Below, one piece after another: positions 8,030 through 20,400 of a DNA stretch of 64,000 nucleotides. A model generated the notes under the pieces. The model saw only the letters and a list, made by a program, of their open reading frames with translations. It searched no databases and was not told the DNA's origin. Location of the stretch: positions 3,450,001 through 3,514,000 of the forward strand of contig NZ_CP092827.1 of the NCBI RefSeq assembly GCF_022533585.1, given 5' to 3'. The DNA is from Pseudomonas sp. LS.1a. Its GTDB lineage: Bacteria; Pseudomonadota; Gammaproteobacteria; Pseudomonadales; Pseudomonadaceae. Both the position numbers and the translations under genes were made by a program. Every line of letters begins with the position of its first letter. Within the stretch, counting starts at the first letter, position 1.

Positions 8030-9142
8030 ATGCAGCAAATCGACCATATCCTGCCCTGGAGTGCCTGCGGTACCCAGCGCACTCTGCGCCTCTTCCGCTT
8101 CGGCAACGGCCCGCGCAAAGCTTATATCCAGGCCTCTCTGCACGCTGACGAACTGCCCGGCATGCGCGTGGCGGTGGCATTGAAGGCCCGTCTGGCCGAG
8201 CTGGAAGCCCAAGGCCGACTCACGGGCGTGATAGAACTGGTGCCACTGGCCAACCCGATCGGTATCGGCCAGATGTTCCAGGCCACCCATCAAGGCCGTT
8301 TCGAGTTCAGCAGCGGCAAGAACTTCAACCGCGATTTTCCGGCACTGACCGAAGCGCTCATCAGGCGCCTGGAGGGCCATCTAGACGAGGATGGCGAGGC
8401 CAACGTGGCCATCATTCGCCGCACCATGCTCGACATCCTCGACGACTTGCCTGCTGCGCCATCGGAGCTCGAAGGCCTTCGTCGCCTGCTTCTGCAGCAT
8501 GCGTGCGACGCCGATGTGGTGCTGGACCTGCACTGTGATTTCGAATCGGTGATGCTGCTGTATGCACTGCCGCAAAACTGGCCCCGCTTGCGCTCGCTGG
8601 CGGCACGCCTGGGTGCTGAAGCTGCATTGCTGGCCGAGGATGCTGGCGGCAATGCGTTCGACGAAGCCTGTGCGCTGCCATGGGTGAAGCTGGCCGAGCA
8701 TTTTACGCAGGCAAACATCCCGTTGGCCTGTATCGCCACCACCATCGAGCTGCGCGGCATGGCCGATACCGAGCGAGAACGTTGCCAAGCCGACGCAGAG
8801 CACATTCTTGCCTACCTGGCCGACCAGGGCTTGGTCAGCGGCCCATGGCCCGAGGCACCGACTCATTGCTGCCAGGCCACACCGTTTGCCGGCGCCCAGT
8901 ACGCCTATGCCGAACACCCCGGCGTAGTCAGCTATCTGCAACCTCTGGGTGCGCAGGTTCGGATCGGGGACCCACTGTTCGAAGTCATCGACCCGCTCAG
9001 TGACAGCCACAGCGTAGTCAGGGCCACAACCGACGGCATTCTCTATGCCCGCGAACGCCTTCGCTTCGCCCAACCGGGCCTCTGGCTGGCGAAAGTCGCT
9101 GGCAGCCTGCCCATTCGCCACGGTCGCTTGCTCAGCGACTGA
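8030..9142 (+). CDS. Succinylglutamate desuccinylase/aspartoacylase-family deacylase (M14-like)
   Basis: Putative zinc-dependent amidohydrolase, 370 residues. Metal ligands of the AstE/ASPA fold are visible: His and Glu in [14 protein letters not shown] near residue 36, and His in [14 protein letters not shown] near residue 165. It would remove an acyl group from an N-acylated amino acid or similar compound. Lying between the permease and ATPase genes of an amino acid importer (spacings of 9 and 19 bases), it probably processes the imported substrate in the cytoplasm. The C-terminal third ([20 protein letters not shown]) resembles the beta-barrel extension of this family. AstE itself is unlikely because no ast genes are nearby. 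Confidence 0.82.
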   Translation: MQQIDHILPWSACGTQRTLRLFRFGNGPRKAYIQASLHADELPGMRVAVALKARLAELEAQGRLTGVIELVPLANPIGIGQMFQATHQGRFEFSSGKNFNRDFPALTEALIRRLEGHLDEDGEANVAIIRRTMLDILDDLPAAPSELEGLRRLLLQHACDADVVLDLHCDFESVMLLYALPQNWPRLRSLAARLGAEAALLAEDAGGNAFDEACALPWVKLAEHFTQANIPLACIATTIELRGMADTERERCQADAEHILAYLADQGLVSGPWPEAPTHCCQATPFAGAQYAYAEHPGVVSYLQPLGAQVRIGDPLFEVIDPLSDSHSVVRATTDGILYARERLRFAQPGLWLAKVAGSLPIRHGRLLSD

Positions 9143-9161
9143 TACCAACGAGTACCCATCG

Positions 9162-9926
9162 ATGAACAAACTGGAAATTCAGGACCTGCACAAAAGCTAC
9201 GGCAACCACCAGGTACTCAAGGGCGTTTCGCTGCAGGCCAAGGCAGGCGACGTGATCAGCATCATCGGCTCCAGCGGCTCGGGCAAAAGCACCTTCCTGC
9301 GCTGTATCAACCTGCTCGAGCAACCCAATGCCGGGCAGATCATGGTCAATGGCGAACGCCTGAAGTTGCGTACCTGCCCACGCGCCGGGCTGCGGGCCGC
9401 TGACCCGAAACAACTGCAGCGCCTGCGCTCACGGCTGAGCATGGTCTTTCAGCATTTCAATCTCTGGTCACACATGAGCGCCCTGGACAACGTCATGGAA
9501 GCCCCGGTGCATGTGCTGGGCATGAGCCGCAAGGATGCCCGTGAGAAAGCCGAGTACTACCTGCACAAGGTCGGCGTCAGCCATCGCCGAAACGCCTACC
9601 CGGCACACATGTCCGGTGGCGAACAGCAACGCGTGGCGATCGCCCGGGCCCTGGCCATGGAGCCGGAGGTGATGCTGTTCGATGAACCGACCTCGGCGCT
9701 CGACCCGGAACTGGTCGGCGAGGTGCTGAAGGTGATGCAGGAGCTGGCCCAGGAGGGCCGGACCATGGTGGTGGTCACCCATGAAATGGGCTTCGCTCGC
9801 GAAGTCTCCAACCAGGTCATGTTCCTGCATCAGGGGCTGGCCCTGGAGCGTGGCGATCCGCGCGAGGTACTCGCTCGTCCGCAGTCCGAACGCTTGCAGC
9901 AATTCCTTGCCGGCAGCCTCAAGTAA
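9162..9926 (+). CDS. ABC transporter ATPase, HisP/GlnQ type
   Basis: ATP-binding subunit of the importer, 254 residues, starting [20 protein letters not shown]. Walker A is GSSGSGKST, the signature is [15 protein letters not shown], Walker B is [13 protein letters not shown], and the switch His is in [10 protein letters not shown]. The start at 9162, 19 bases after the deacylase stop, aligns with HisP; an open frame runs further upstream but overlaps the deacylase coding sequence. Confidence 0.93.
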   Translation: MNKLEIQDLHKSYGNHQVLKGVSLQAKAGDVISIIGSSGSGKSTFLRCINLLEQPNAGQIMVNGERLKLRTCPRAGLRAADPKQLQRLRSRLSMVFQHFNLWSHMSALDNVMEAPVHVLGMSRKDAREKAEYYLHKVGVSHRRNAYPAHMSGGEQQRVAIARALAMEPEVMLFDEPTSALDPELVGEVLKVMQELAQEGRTMVVVTHEMGFAREVSNQVMFLHQGLALERGDPREVLARPQSERLQQFLAGSLK

Positions 9927-9940
9927 GCCTCCACAGGCGC

Positions 9941-9958
9941 CCCCGGCTGCTGCCGGGG
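9941..9958 (+). terminator. Short GC hairpin after the ABC operon
   Basis: CCCCGGC-TGCT-GCCGGGG can form a 7-base-pair stem 14 bases after the ATPase stop. No T-run follows, so it may act as a weak terminator or an mRNA-end stabiliser before the rpiR-type gene. Confidence 0.35.
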
Positions 9959-10005
9959 AAGCCTTGGGATACACTATGGCACTCATTCAGGGAGTGTTGA
10001 GCCGC

Positions 10006-10911
10006 ATGCCGAGCAATTCGAAAAACACCACCGTGTACGCCTCGCCAGTCATGCGCAAGTTGTCGGAGAGCCTGACCGACCTGCCGCCTTCGCTGCGCAA
10101 GGTCGCCGATTACATCCTGCGTCACCCGCTGAAGGCAGCGACCCTGACCATCGAAGACATGGCCCAAGCCACCGGCACTTCGCCAGCGGCCGTCAATCGC
10201 CTGGCCAAGGCCCTGCAACTGGGCGGCTACAGCGGCATGAAAGCCGAGCTGGTGACGACCTTGCAGCAAATGGTCTCGCCCGTGGACAAACTGCGCAATG
10301 AGTTGGCCCAGCGGCCCGGTGGCGATTTTGGGCTGCATGAGCAGATCCAGAGCGCCAGCAGCAACCTGGCCACTGCCGCCAGCAACAACCAGGCCGATGC
10401 GTTCGAAGCCTTCGTCAGCAACCTGATTGCGGCACGCAAAGTCTACGTGCTGGGTTTCGGCAACAGTGTCTACATGGCCGGCCTCGCGGCCTCGACGCTG
10501 GTACCGTTCTGTAAGGACACCTGTGCCATCAGCATGGAGGGTGGCAACGAGAATGCCGCCTACCGTCTGGCTGCCATCACCGAGCAGGATGTGCTGCTGG
10601 CGATTACCCTGCCCCGCTACTCCCAGGACACCCTTCAGCTGTCGCGCTTTGCCCGCGAACGCAATGCCACGGTGCTGGCGATTACCGATTCGCCCGCTTC
10701 CCCCCTGACAGCCATCGCTCACCACGTGTTGTTCGCACCCGCCGATCATCCGGTGCTTACCAGCTCCAACATTGCCGTGCTGGCACTTATAGAAGGGCTG
10801 GTAGCCGGCGCCATGGCGCGCAACAAGGAAGCGGTGAAGCTGGCGACAGAGTTGACAGAAAGCGTGATGTCCTACCTGCATGTGCCCAGCGGCAAGGCTT
10901 CAAGAAAGTAG
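10006..10911 (+). CDS. RpiR/MurR-family transcriptional regulator
   Basis: Regulator with an N-terminal helix-turn-helix (about residues 12-80; MAQATGTSPAAVNRLAKALQ) and a C-terminal SIS domain (about 130-270; RKVYVLGFGNSVYMAGLAAS), 301 residues. RpiR proteins usually sense phosphorylated sugars or related ligands and repress neighbouring catabolic genes. Immediately downstream of the ABC/deacylase operon and co-oriented, it is probably the operon's regulator. The start at 10006 follows GGAG by 11 bases; an alternative in-frame ATG lies at 9976. The SIS domain could hint at a sugar-amine conjugate as substrate. Confidence 0.88.
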   Translation: MPSNSKNTTVYASPVMRKLSESLTDLPPSLRKVADYILRHPLKAATLTIEDMAQATGTSPAAVNRLAKALQLGGYSGMKAELVTTLQQMVSPVDKLRNELAQRPGGDFGLHEQIQSASSNLATAASNNQADAFEAFVSNLIAARKVYVLGFGNSVYMAGLAASTLVPFCKDTCAISMEGGNENAAYRLAAITEQDVLLAITLPRYSQDTLQLSRFARERNATVLAITDSPASPLTAIAHHVLFAPADHPVLTSSNIAVLALIEGLVAGAMARNKEAVKLATELTESVMSYLHVPSGKASRK

Positions 10912-11022
10912 TCACTGCCTGATTGGGGCGGATCGTTCCTGAGCGGCCTTACTGCCACACCGCCAGGCGCCGCCACGCAGGTCGACCGGCAGTTCGCGGC
11001 CCAGTTCGATGATAGCCTTGAG

Positions 11023-11283
11023 AACAAGGCAGTGCATGCAGTGTTTCCAGGCGGTTGCGCGGTGCTGGCAGCGACCCAGGTGGAAGAGATCGAGCGCGCG
11101 GAATGGCAGGACCTGGGCATGCCGGAGACGCTGTGGGTGAACCGCGTGCGCGAGTTCGGCCCGTTGATCATCTCCATCGACACCAAGGGCAACAACCTGT
11201 TCGAGCAGAACAGGGCCCGCTTCAACGAGCGCAAGGGGGCGGTGATCGAGAAGATCGACAGCCAGGTCCGGTTCATCCAATGA
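11023..11283 (+). pseudogene. ttdB: C-terminal remnant of L(+)-tartrate dehydratase beta subunit (ttdB)
   Basis: The frame [20 protein letters not shown]..., through [20 protein letters not shown] to QVRFIQ and a stop, closely matches the last ~85 residues of E. coli TtdB (from memory: [20 protein letters not shown] ... [20 protein letters not shown]). TtdB is about 200 residues and needs TtdA; neither the N-terminal part nor ttdA is present. The frame is open back to 10912 but the sequence before 11023 no longer looks like TtdB. It has no proper start codon or ribosome binding site. It is best read as a decayed gene fragment left by a deletion. Confidence 0.75.
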
Positions 11284-11296
11284 CCGCGTGCGACAG

Positions 11297-11414
11297 GGGC
11301 CGCTTTGCGGCCCATTCGCGGGCAAGCCCGCTCCCACAGGGATATCACCAAGCCTGAGGGCTGTGATATCCCTGTGGGAGCGGGCTTGCCCGCGAATGGG
11401 CCGCAAAGCGGCCC
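11297..11414. repeat. Large palindrome with 52-base perfect arms (REP pair)
   Basis: Arms 11297-11348 and 11363-11414 are exact inverse copies separated by 14 bases (CAAGCCTGAGGGCT). Each arm combines GGGCCGCTTTGCGGCCC, the REP core TTCGCGGGCAAGCCCGCTCC and CACAGGGATATCAC. It lies just beyond the 3' end of the peroxidase gene and may serve as its transcription stop or mRNA stabiliser. Confidence 0.92.
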
Positions 11415-11436
11415 TTGGCGCGTACCCCTCAGGCCC

Positions 11437-14400
11437 TCAACCTACCAGATTGAAGTCCGCTGCAGTCACAGTGGTTGCATCCGCCACCCCCACAAGGCGG
11501 ATGGAGTCGGTAGCACCGATGCTGACCAGCGTATCCGCACCGTCATCGGCGATGGTAACGTTGGCGGCAAAGGTGGCCGCGGTGATGTTGAAGGCAGTGA
11601 TATCCAGCAGGTCCTGCCCACCCGTCGCATCGCTATCGAAGTTGATGATCAGGTCATTGCCGAAGCCGGCGGCGAACTGGAAGACATCATTGCCATCAGT
11701 AGCCATCATGGTGTCATCACCCGCGCCGCCGTTTACCGTGTCGTTGCCAGCCGCACCGTTGATGAAGTCATTGCCACTGCCGCCCGACAGGATGTCGTTG
11801 CCATCATCGCCGAACAGCGTGTCGCTACCCGCCCCACCGTTCAGGATATCGTCGCCGAGACCACCGTCGAGACTGTCGTTGTCGTCACCTGCGTCCAGGG
11901 TATCGTTGCCAATGCCACCCAGTAGTTGGTCGTTACCCGCACCACCGGTTAGGGTGTCATTACCTGAGCCACCGGTGATGACGTTGTTCAGGGCATTACC
12001 GGTACCGGTGAAGTTGGCGGCACCGAAGTACCTCAAGTTCTCCAGGTTGTTGCCCAGCGTCCAACTGGTCAGCGTGGTGCGCACCAGGTCAGTACCACCA
12101 CCGGCCTGTTCCACAAGCACGTCCCCGGCATTGTCTACTACATAGCTGTCGTTGCCGGCGCCGCCCACCATCTGGTCGATACCCGAACCACCATTGAGGA
12201 AGTCGCTTCCGGCGCCGCCGACGATGGTGTTGGCCAAGCCATTACCTACACCTGAGAAGTTGCCAGTGCCGGTAAAGCTCAAGTTCTCCACGTTGGCGCC
12301 TAGGGTGTAGCTGGCCAGGCTGGTCTGCACCTGGTCCGTACCGCCGCCAGCCGCCTCGGTGACGGTGTCACCCACGTTGTCGACGACATAGGTGTCGTTC
12401 CCGGCACCACCTGCCATGGCATCTGAGCCTGCCCCACCGTTCAGGACATCATTGCCCGAGCCGCCGATAATGACGTTGTTCAGGCCGTTACCGGTACCGA
12501 CGAAGTTGGCGGCACCAAAGTAGGCCAGATTCTCCAGGTTATTGCCCAGCGTCCAGCTGGTCAGCGTCGTACGCACCAGATCGGTACCAGCCCCTGCCTG
12601 TTCCACGAGCACGTCCCCGGCATTATCGACCACATAGCTGTCGTTCCCGGCACCGCCCACCAACAGGTCGATACCCGCGCCGCCGTTGAGGAAGTCGTTT
12701 CCGGCCGCGCCGACGATGGTATTGGCCAGGCCATTACCTACGCCTGTGAAGTTGCCAGTACCGGTAAAGCTCAGGCTCTCCAGATTAGCCGCGAGGGTGT
12801 AGCTCGTCAGGCTGGTGCGCACCAGATCGGAACCTCCGCCCAACACCTCGACGACGACGTCTGCGGCGTTGTCGACGACAAAGGTGTCATCACCAGCTCC
12901 GCCGATCATGGTGTCCGTGCCGAGCCCACCGTCGAGTGTGTCGTTACCGGCGTTGCCGGTTAGGATGTCATTACCTGAACCGCCGGTGATGACGTTGTCC
13001 AGGGCATTACCGGTACCGGTGAAGTTGGCGACGCCAAAGTACCTCAGGTTCTCCAGGTTGTTACCCAGCGTCCAGTTGGCCAGCGTCGTCCGCACCAGGT
13101 CAGTACCACCGCCTGCCTGTTCCACGGGCACATCAGCGGCATTGTCGACTACATAACTGTCGTTACCGGCACCACCCACCAGCTGGTCGATACCTGCACC
13201 ACCGTTGAGGAAGTCGTTTCCGGCACCACCGACGATGGTATTGGCCAGAGGATTACCCACTCCGATGAAGTTGCCGGTGCCAGTAAAGCTCAGGTTCTCC
13301 AGGTTAGCGCCCAGGGTGTAGCTTGCCAGGTTGGTCTGCACCTGGTCCGAGCCCCCGCCAGCCGCCTCGCTGATTGTGTCACCCGCGTTGTCGATGACAA
13401 AAGTGTCGTTGCCGGTACCGCCCGTCATCGCATCTGCACCCAGCCCACCATTGAGCACGTCGTTGCCTGCACCGCCGTCGAGGGTATCGTTACCCTCTCC
13501 GCCATCGAGCGTGTCGTCGCCATCGCCACCGAATAACTGATCGAACCCGGTCAAGCCAATGAGCGTGTCGTTACCAGCCAGACCAAGCAGAACGTCGTCA
13601 CCCACTGTGCCGGTCAGAGTATCTGCTGCGGTTGTACCCACCAGCGTCACGCCTGGCACCGCAGGCACCTCCGCCGTCGGTGCAGAGGTCACCGTTTCCA
13701 GGGCGCCGAAGCCATCGGTGTAACGCACCAGCACGCGCAGTTGGAAGTGCCCCTGCGACGGACCTGGGGTGAAGGTAGCCGTAGTTGCACCGGCAATGTC
13801 AGTAAACGTCGTACCGCTACCTTGCTGCCACTGGAAGCTGAACGCACCCAGCCCGTCCAGATCGGCAATACCGCCAGTGAGTGCCGTCAGTGTCTGCCCC
13901 TGATCTGGCGTGGTGTCGCTGATCAGCACGGCACCGGTGGGCGCATCGTTGACGTTGGCCACCGGATCGAGGATGTCGGAGGCGATGCTTTCATGTACGC
14001 CGACGTCATCCACGTAGCTCACCAACACCCGCATGTTCTGCCCCACCTGTTCCTGGGTCAGGACAAAGGTGCTGCTGATGGCACCGGCAATATTGACCCA
14101 GCCCAGGCCCCGGTTGGACTGCCACTGGAAGGTGAACTGCGGGTTGCTCAGCCCGTCGGCATCGACGATGGTTGCGGTGTTGGCGGTAAGGGTCTGGTTC
14201 TGCACCAGCAGCCCGGTCACGGTCGGCCCGGCGGTCGGCGCGTTGTTCGGCGACGAATCGACGATTTCCAGCGTGCCCTTGGTGTCCTGATACACTCCGC
14301 GTACGCGGATGTTCAGGCCTGCTACATCATCGGTCACCCGGTAGGTGCTGCCGATCGCCCGCGAGACCTCGCCGGCGGCGACGAAGGTGATGTCTTCGTA

Positions 14401-17400
14401 CACCCCCGAGCCCGGCAGGCGCTCGACCTGCCAGTAGTAGGCAATCGGGCCGTTGACGGCACCGCTGGCATTGCCTGCGCCGACGTTGTCGGCATCGTGC
14501 ACCGCCACGTTGCTCACCCGCAGCAGCTGGCCGCTGACCGATGTGTCGTTACGCAGACCAGTGGCAGCGTCGAGGATCGCCAGGTGGCCCGTTGGGCCGG
14601 CGTTGACGGCAGTGCCCACGCCGGAAGCCTGCGAGCTGTCGGAGAACTGCAGGCGCTCGATACCGGTCAGGTGGTCGACACCATCACGCCCGGCCACCAG
14701 GTCGGTGACGATCACCGAGTTGCCATCGACCACCACGCTGTAGTCGGTGGACACCCCCGAGAACACCGCCGTGTCGTAGCTGTCGGTGCCGTTGAGGATT
14801 TCGCGGATGATCACCAGCTGGCCCGGGTTGTAGGTGCCATTGAGCATCAGCGGCACCATCGGCTCCATGCTGTCGTAGCTGGCGATTTCCGGGCCGGTGC
14901 CGTCGCTGTTGGCGCGCACGCTGATGCGCACGTTCAGCCACTTGTCACCGTCGAGGATATCGTCACCGCCACGGCCTTCGATCAGGTCGCTGCCACTGCC
15001 GCCGAGGATGATGTTGCCACCATCGTAGAACGTCGCCCCGGCAGCCAGCAGGCCCGCCAGGCCGTCGATCAGGTTGATGTTGGTCAGCACGCTGCCGTTG
15101 GCACCGTTGGTCGGCAAGGTGGCGGCGGTTTCGCTGTCACCGCGCAGGAAGTCACCATGGGCCGAACCCGACAGGCCTTCCATGATGTCGAAGCGCACCA
15201 GCGCGGACGCGCCCGACCCCGGTACCGGCGGCACATCGAAGAAGCGGTCGCTGTAGTCGATGGTCACACCCTGGGCCAGGCCCTTGAAGGTTGCCCAGTC
15301 GTAACCGGAACCACCGATGTAGCGGTCACCGAAGCCCAGGCTGCCGACCATGATGTCGTCGCCGCCTTCACCATTGAACTTGTCGTTCTCGTTGCCACCG
15401 ATGAACACGTCGTGGCCAATGACCGGGTCGTTGCCGAGCGGGTCGAAGTTGTCGCCAGGCGCACCGTCCGAGGTGCCCTTCTCGATCCAGTCGTCGCCTT
15501 CGTTACCCATGTCCTGCTCGTTGGCCTTGCTGCCCAGGATAAAGTCATTGCCCTGGCCGCCAATGGCCTCGGAAGCGTCCTCACCGGTGACGATGAAGTC
15601 GTTGCCGAAACCACCGATAATCAGGTTGATACCATTACCGCCGTGCAGCACATCGTTGCCGTCGCCGCCCTGGATATTGTCGTCACCACCCATGTCGCTG
15701 ATGATGTCGTCGCCGGTACCACCACGCAGTTGGTCGTTGCCGTCGCCACCCTCGATGCGGTCGTTGCCACCATCGCCCCAGACCGTGTCGTCACCCTCGC
15801 TGGACACCAGGATGTCATCACCATCAGTGCCGCCCAGCACGATGTGCTCGGCACCGGCATAGCGGATGTAGTTGGTGTCCGGGCCTGCCGTCAGCGGGCT
15901 GTCGCGGAACACCACCTGCTCGCCATTTTCGCCCAGTGGGTCGGCGCTGCCCAGGCCTTCGTTGAACTGCTTGCTCTGGTCTACTTCCAGGTAGAAGCCC
16001 GGGTCGGAGAACACCAGGCCCGGCAGGTGGGTGGCCGAGGTGTTGGCCATGATCAGCTTGGCGAACGAGTTGCTTTCCAGCTCGGCGTTCATCGACAGGC
16101 CAGCGGTGCGCTCCAGGTAGTAGAAGCGGTCGCCATCCTGCAGTTTCTCCATCTGGTTCTCGAACACGAAGTTGAAGGTAGTGCCAAGCATGCCACCGAA
16201 CGGGGTTTTCGCTTCAGCCAGGCCGCCGATCCACAGGTCGATGGCATCGACCCCGGTCACGGTAACCGCCCTCAGGTCATCGGCGGTGCCGAGCACGCCA
16301 TCCTTGCCAGGCAGGGTGACGTTGGCGTAGGCGCCGGTGCTGTTGAGGAAGTCCAGGCGATCGGCTGGTGCACCGTCACCGCCGAACACCAAGGCCATGG
16401 CCGCTGCGCGTTTTTCCAGCAACGTGACGGCTCCGGTGATGGTGCTGTGGGTGCCGTAGGCGGCGATGAAGTTGATCAGCGACTCCGGATGCTTCAGGTG
16501 CTGCACCAGGTCGACCCAGCTGGTGTACGGCTTGAGCTGGGTATCGCCGGTTTGCGCGTAGATGTCGCGGCGCACGGCGTTCAGCGAAGGGATGCCGACG
16601 TCGCGGCCACGGGCGATGTTGATCGCCGGCAGGTCCAGCGGCAGGCCGAGCAGGTTGTTGCGCAGCGCCTCGGTGACGAACTCGTCGATTTCGTTACCGG
16701 CCTGGCGGGTGACCCCGCGCACGATGGCGCTGGTGGCATCCTCGGGGGTAACGCCACTGGCGGCATACGCCAGCGGGTTGAGGAACGCCGCGATCAGGCC
16801 CAGTTGCTGGTCGGGGTTGGCACTGTTCGGGTCGCCGATGACAGTGAAGTCGACGTTGAAGCGGTCGACAGTCTCGGTCAGCATCGAGTGGCCGAAGCGG
16901 TACACGGTGTGGGCGAACTCGGCCACGATCGACGCATCGAGGTCGACGTCATACACCTGGGTCGGAGCGAAGAACAGGTCGACCCGCGGTTGCACGGTGC
17001 GGGCGAACTCCTCGAACACCAAATGCTGGTACTGCATCTCGGTACCGAACTTGGCCGCCTGGAACAGGCGCTCACCATTCCACACCAGCGCGTCGATCTC
17101 GGCCTGATTGGCCGGCAGCGCGGTCAGCGGGTTGAGCAGCCACTCGTTGATGAAGGCCAGATCGCCCGAGTCGAGCACGGTGTCCTTGGTCTGTGCCACC
17201 AGCCGGTTGTGCTCGGAGTGGAATATCGCATGCACGGCGGTCAGGCCGATGTTCTCGTTGACCCGGCCGTCGCCGGCGATGTAGTGAGCATCGAGCAGCT
17301 CGTTGTCGTAGGCCAGGTTGGCACCGGTCTGCGGGTTCACCGGCACGGCATTGCCCGCAACGCTATCGGCATCCGGCGCCAGTACCCCAGCGCTGAATAC

Positions 17401-20400
17401 CGGCACGGCATTGTGGGCGATGTCGGCAAGGAACTGATGACCGGTGCGCACCGCGTTGGTCAGGTCCAGTGGCGCGGCCGGGTTGCCTTCGACCTGCTGG
17501 TCGTCGGCCGTGCCGGCAATGCCGTCGAGGCCTTTCATGATCACCATCGGATAGCCATTGGGCCCCTTGATGAAGTTGCCATAGGCGTCAGTGGCCAGCA
17601 GCGGCACGTTGTCGACGTCGGCATCGGTGAGGTTGATGCCGAGCACATCGCGGGCCTGGGCCTTGACCACCTTCCAGGTCGCCATGCCACCGATTTCAGT
17701 GTCGTCAGCGGTACCGTACTTGCCGTCGGCACCCAGGTCCCGATTGGTGATCAATCGGCCGGTGGCGACCGGCCCGTCGTCGGTCAGCACGTAGGCGCGC
17801 AGGAACACCTGGTGCGAAGGATGCGAGCTGTAGGTCTGGTTCTGGTCCACGAACGGGGTGGTGGTGTTGGTATGCTCGTGAATATCGTCGGCCGTGCCAA
17901 GCACGCCGTCCGCGCCAGGCAGATTGGTGGCCCGGGTCACCACCATGAAGTTGGTGAAACCACCCTCCACGTACAGCGGGTCATCCGGCTGCAGCGGGAT
18001 GTAGATGGTACCCGAACCGCCCTTGGTCACCAGGTCCAGGCCGTGGTCGAAGAACTGCCCGAAGAAGGTCATCCAGGCGTTGAACGGCGCGGACAGACCA
18101 GCATCGGCAGCGGTGTTCTCGAACAGGTAGACGTCGTGGTCGTCAGCGGTACCGAACTGGCCGTCCAGGCCCGGGCTGGCGACGATGCGCACACCGTCCT
18201 TGAGCACGTCGTCGTTGCCAACGGCGCCGAAGTTGAGCACGCCGTCGGCACCCGGATCATACGCGGTGGCATAGGCCGCCGGGTTGTTGGAGGTCTGGTC
18301 GACGACCAGGTTGCTGATGGTGCGCGGCTGCGAGTCGAACACCGGGCCGCTGGTCTGCTGGTACGACGAGCCCGGAATGGCCGGCGAGCCAGGACCGAAG
18401 AAGCCCGCAGGCGCACCTTCGGCCGGGTTGAACACCGGATCGGTCAAGCGCGGGAAGACATTGTCGCTGGCACCGAACTCGGTGTTGTTGATGCCATTGA
18501 GGTTCATCAGGTTGTTGTTCGAGCCATCCACCGCCCGCAGGCCCAGCGGCGCACGGATGTTCGGCAGCAACGAAAGGATGTCTGCCCCGTTGGCGTCAGC
18601 CTCGGCGATCTTGATCTGGTCGAGGATGAAGTTGAGGTCGGAGCGCACCATGTGCAGACCGGCACCGCCTGCAGTGGCATCCACCACCGGCGTGGCCGGT
18701 GTCACTACCACAGGCGCGCCCGGCTGCACCACGGCGGTGGGCTGGGAGAACAGCACTTCGGTAGTGCCGTGGGCGTCCTGGTAGATCGCCTTGACCCGCA
18801 GGGCTAGCCCGGCCAGGTCTGGCGACACCTTGAATGTGGTGCCGTCGGCGCTCTGGAACGCCAGGTCGCCGGCTGGCAGCAGGATGATGTCCTCGAACAC
18901 ACCACTGCCCGGGGTGGCCTCGAACTGCCAGTAGTACGACACCGAACGGTCGGCGAGCGTACCCTGCGGGTTACCGGCGCTGATGTTGTCGGCATCCAAC
19001 ACACCGGCGACGTTTACCGTAAGGACATCGCCCACGGTAATCGCACCGCCGTTGCCGTCAGTAATGGCCGGGCTGCCGGTAGGCTGCGCATTCAGCCCCT
19101 CAACCAGCACCCGCTGGCTGTCGGCGAACTGCAAGCGCTCGATATGCAGCAGGGTATCGACGCCGTCGCGGCCAGCCACGTTGTCGGTCACCGTCCAGAC
19201 ATCATCGGAAGTGTCGAGCGTACCTTTGGTGTTCTGCGTCACCGTGTATTCGCCCTGAATCCCCGAGAACACAGCCGTGTCGAACGCCGCGCCCCCCGTC
19301 GAGGTGCCGGGCAGGATTTCCCGCACGGCCTTGAGCTGGCCAGGGTTGTAGGTACGGTCGAGCATGAACGGAATCATGTCGACCATGCTGTCGAAGCTGG
19401 CGATTTCAGGGCCGGTATGATTGACGTCATCGGCGGCATACACCGCGATGCGCACGTTGAGCCATTTGTCGCCGTCGATCAGGTCATCGCCGCCGCGACC
19501 TTCGATCAGGTCGCTGCCATTGCCGCCGAGCATGATGTTGCCGGTGGCAAAGCCAGTGGTCGGCAACCCGGCATCGGCCAGGAACTGTTGCAAGCCGCGG
19601 ATCAACGCGACGTTGGTCAAGGCGCTGCCGGTGGCACCGCCATGGTTGACAATGGTCACGGCATCGACGTTGTCGCCCTTGAGCACGTCGGCGAAGTTCG
19701 AACCGGACACGCCCTCGACCTCGGCAAAGCGGTCGAGGATGGAAGCCGGCGAGGCGCCGACCGGGTTGAACACGCCAGCGTTCTGGTTCGGTGCGTTGCC
19801 ATGGGGCTGAGCCAGGGCGGCCAGGGTCAGGTCGACGGTGACGCCAACCTGGTCATTCTTGTTGGTAACCCAGTCGAAACCGGACATGCCGTCCATCTTG
19901 TCCTGGGCGTCACTGCCGACGAAGATGTCGTCGCCGCCCTCCCCGATCATTTCGTCGAAGCCACCGCCACCGACGAAGATGTCGTTGCCGACCACTTCAT
20001 CACCCAGCAGCGGCGCAAAGTTGTCGCCGGGCGCACCGTCCTGGGTGCCCTTCTCGATCCAGTCGTCACCCTCGTTGCCGGTAGGTGGCAGGTTGGTCTT
20101 GGCGCCGAGGATGAAGTCATCACCCTGGCCGCCAAAGGTGGTGGTGATGTCTTCGGTGGTGACGATGAAGTCCTGGCCGTTGCCACCCAGGATCAGGTTG
20201 CCGGCCGCCAGCATGCTGCCGGCGACGATCACGTCGTTGCCGTCGTTGCCTTCCAGACGATTGTCACCGAACGAGTCGGTGATGATGTCGTCACCTGCGC
20301 CACCCAGTACCGCATCGTTACCGGCGCCACCTTCAAGCGTGTCGTTACCGGCGTCGCCGTAGACAGTATCGTCGCCTTCGCCGGAGATGATGATGTCGTT

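Noticed and set aside
8030..9142. astE of the arginine succinyltransferase pathway
   Set aside because: No astA, astB, astC or astD neighbours; the gene lies inside an ABC importer operon, so only the family is claimed.
10912..11022. Start of the ttdB-like frame counted as part of the gene
   Set aside because: The frame is open but the sequence does not look like TtdB here, so only 11023-11283 is reported as the remnant.
11930..13560. CRISPR-like regular repeat
   Set aside because: The repeats are ~500-base coding units with RTX meaning and no unique spacers of constant length; no cas genes occur.
13741..18807. Very long open frame (1688 codons) on the plus strand
   Set aside because: It is the shadow of the GC-rich RTX/peroxidase gene on the minus strand. 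The minus frame has clear catalytic motifs and repeats, whereas the plus frame is low-complexity (Val/Ala/Gly/His-rich) with no domain.
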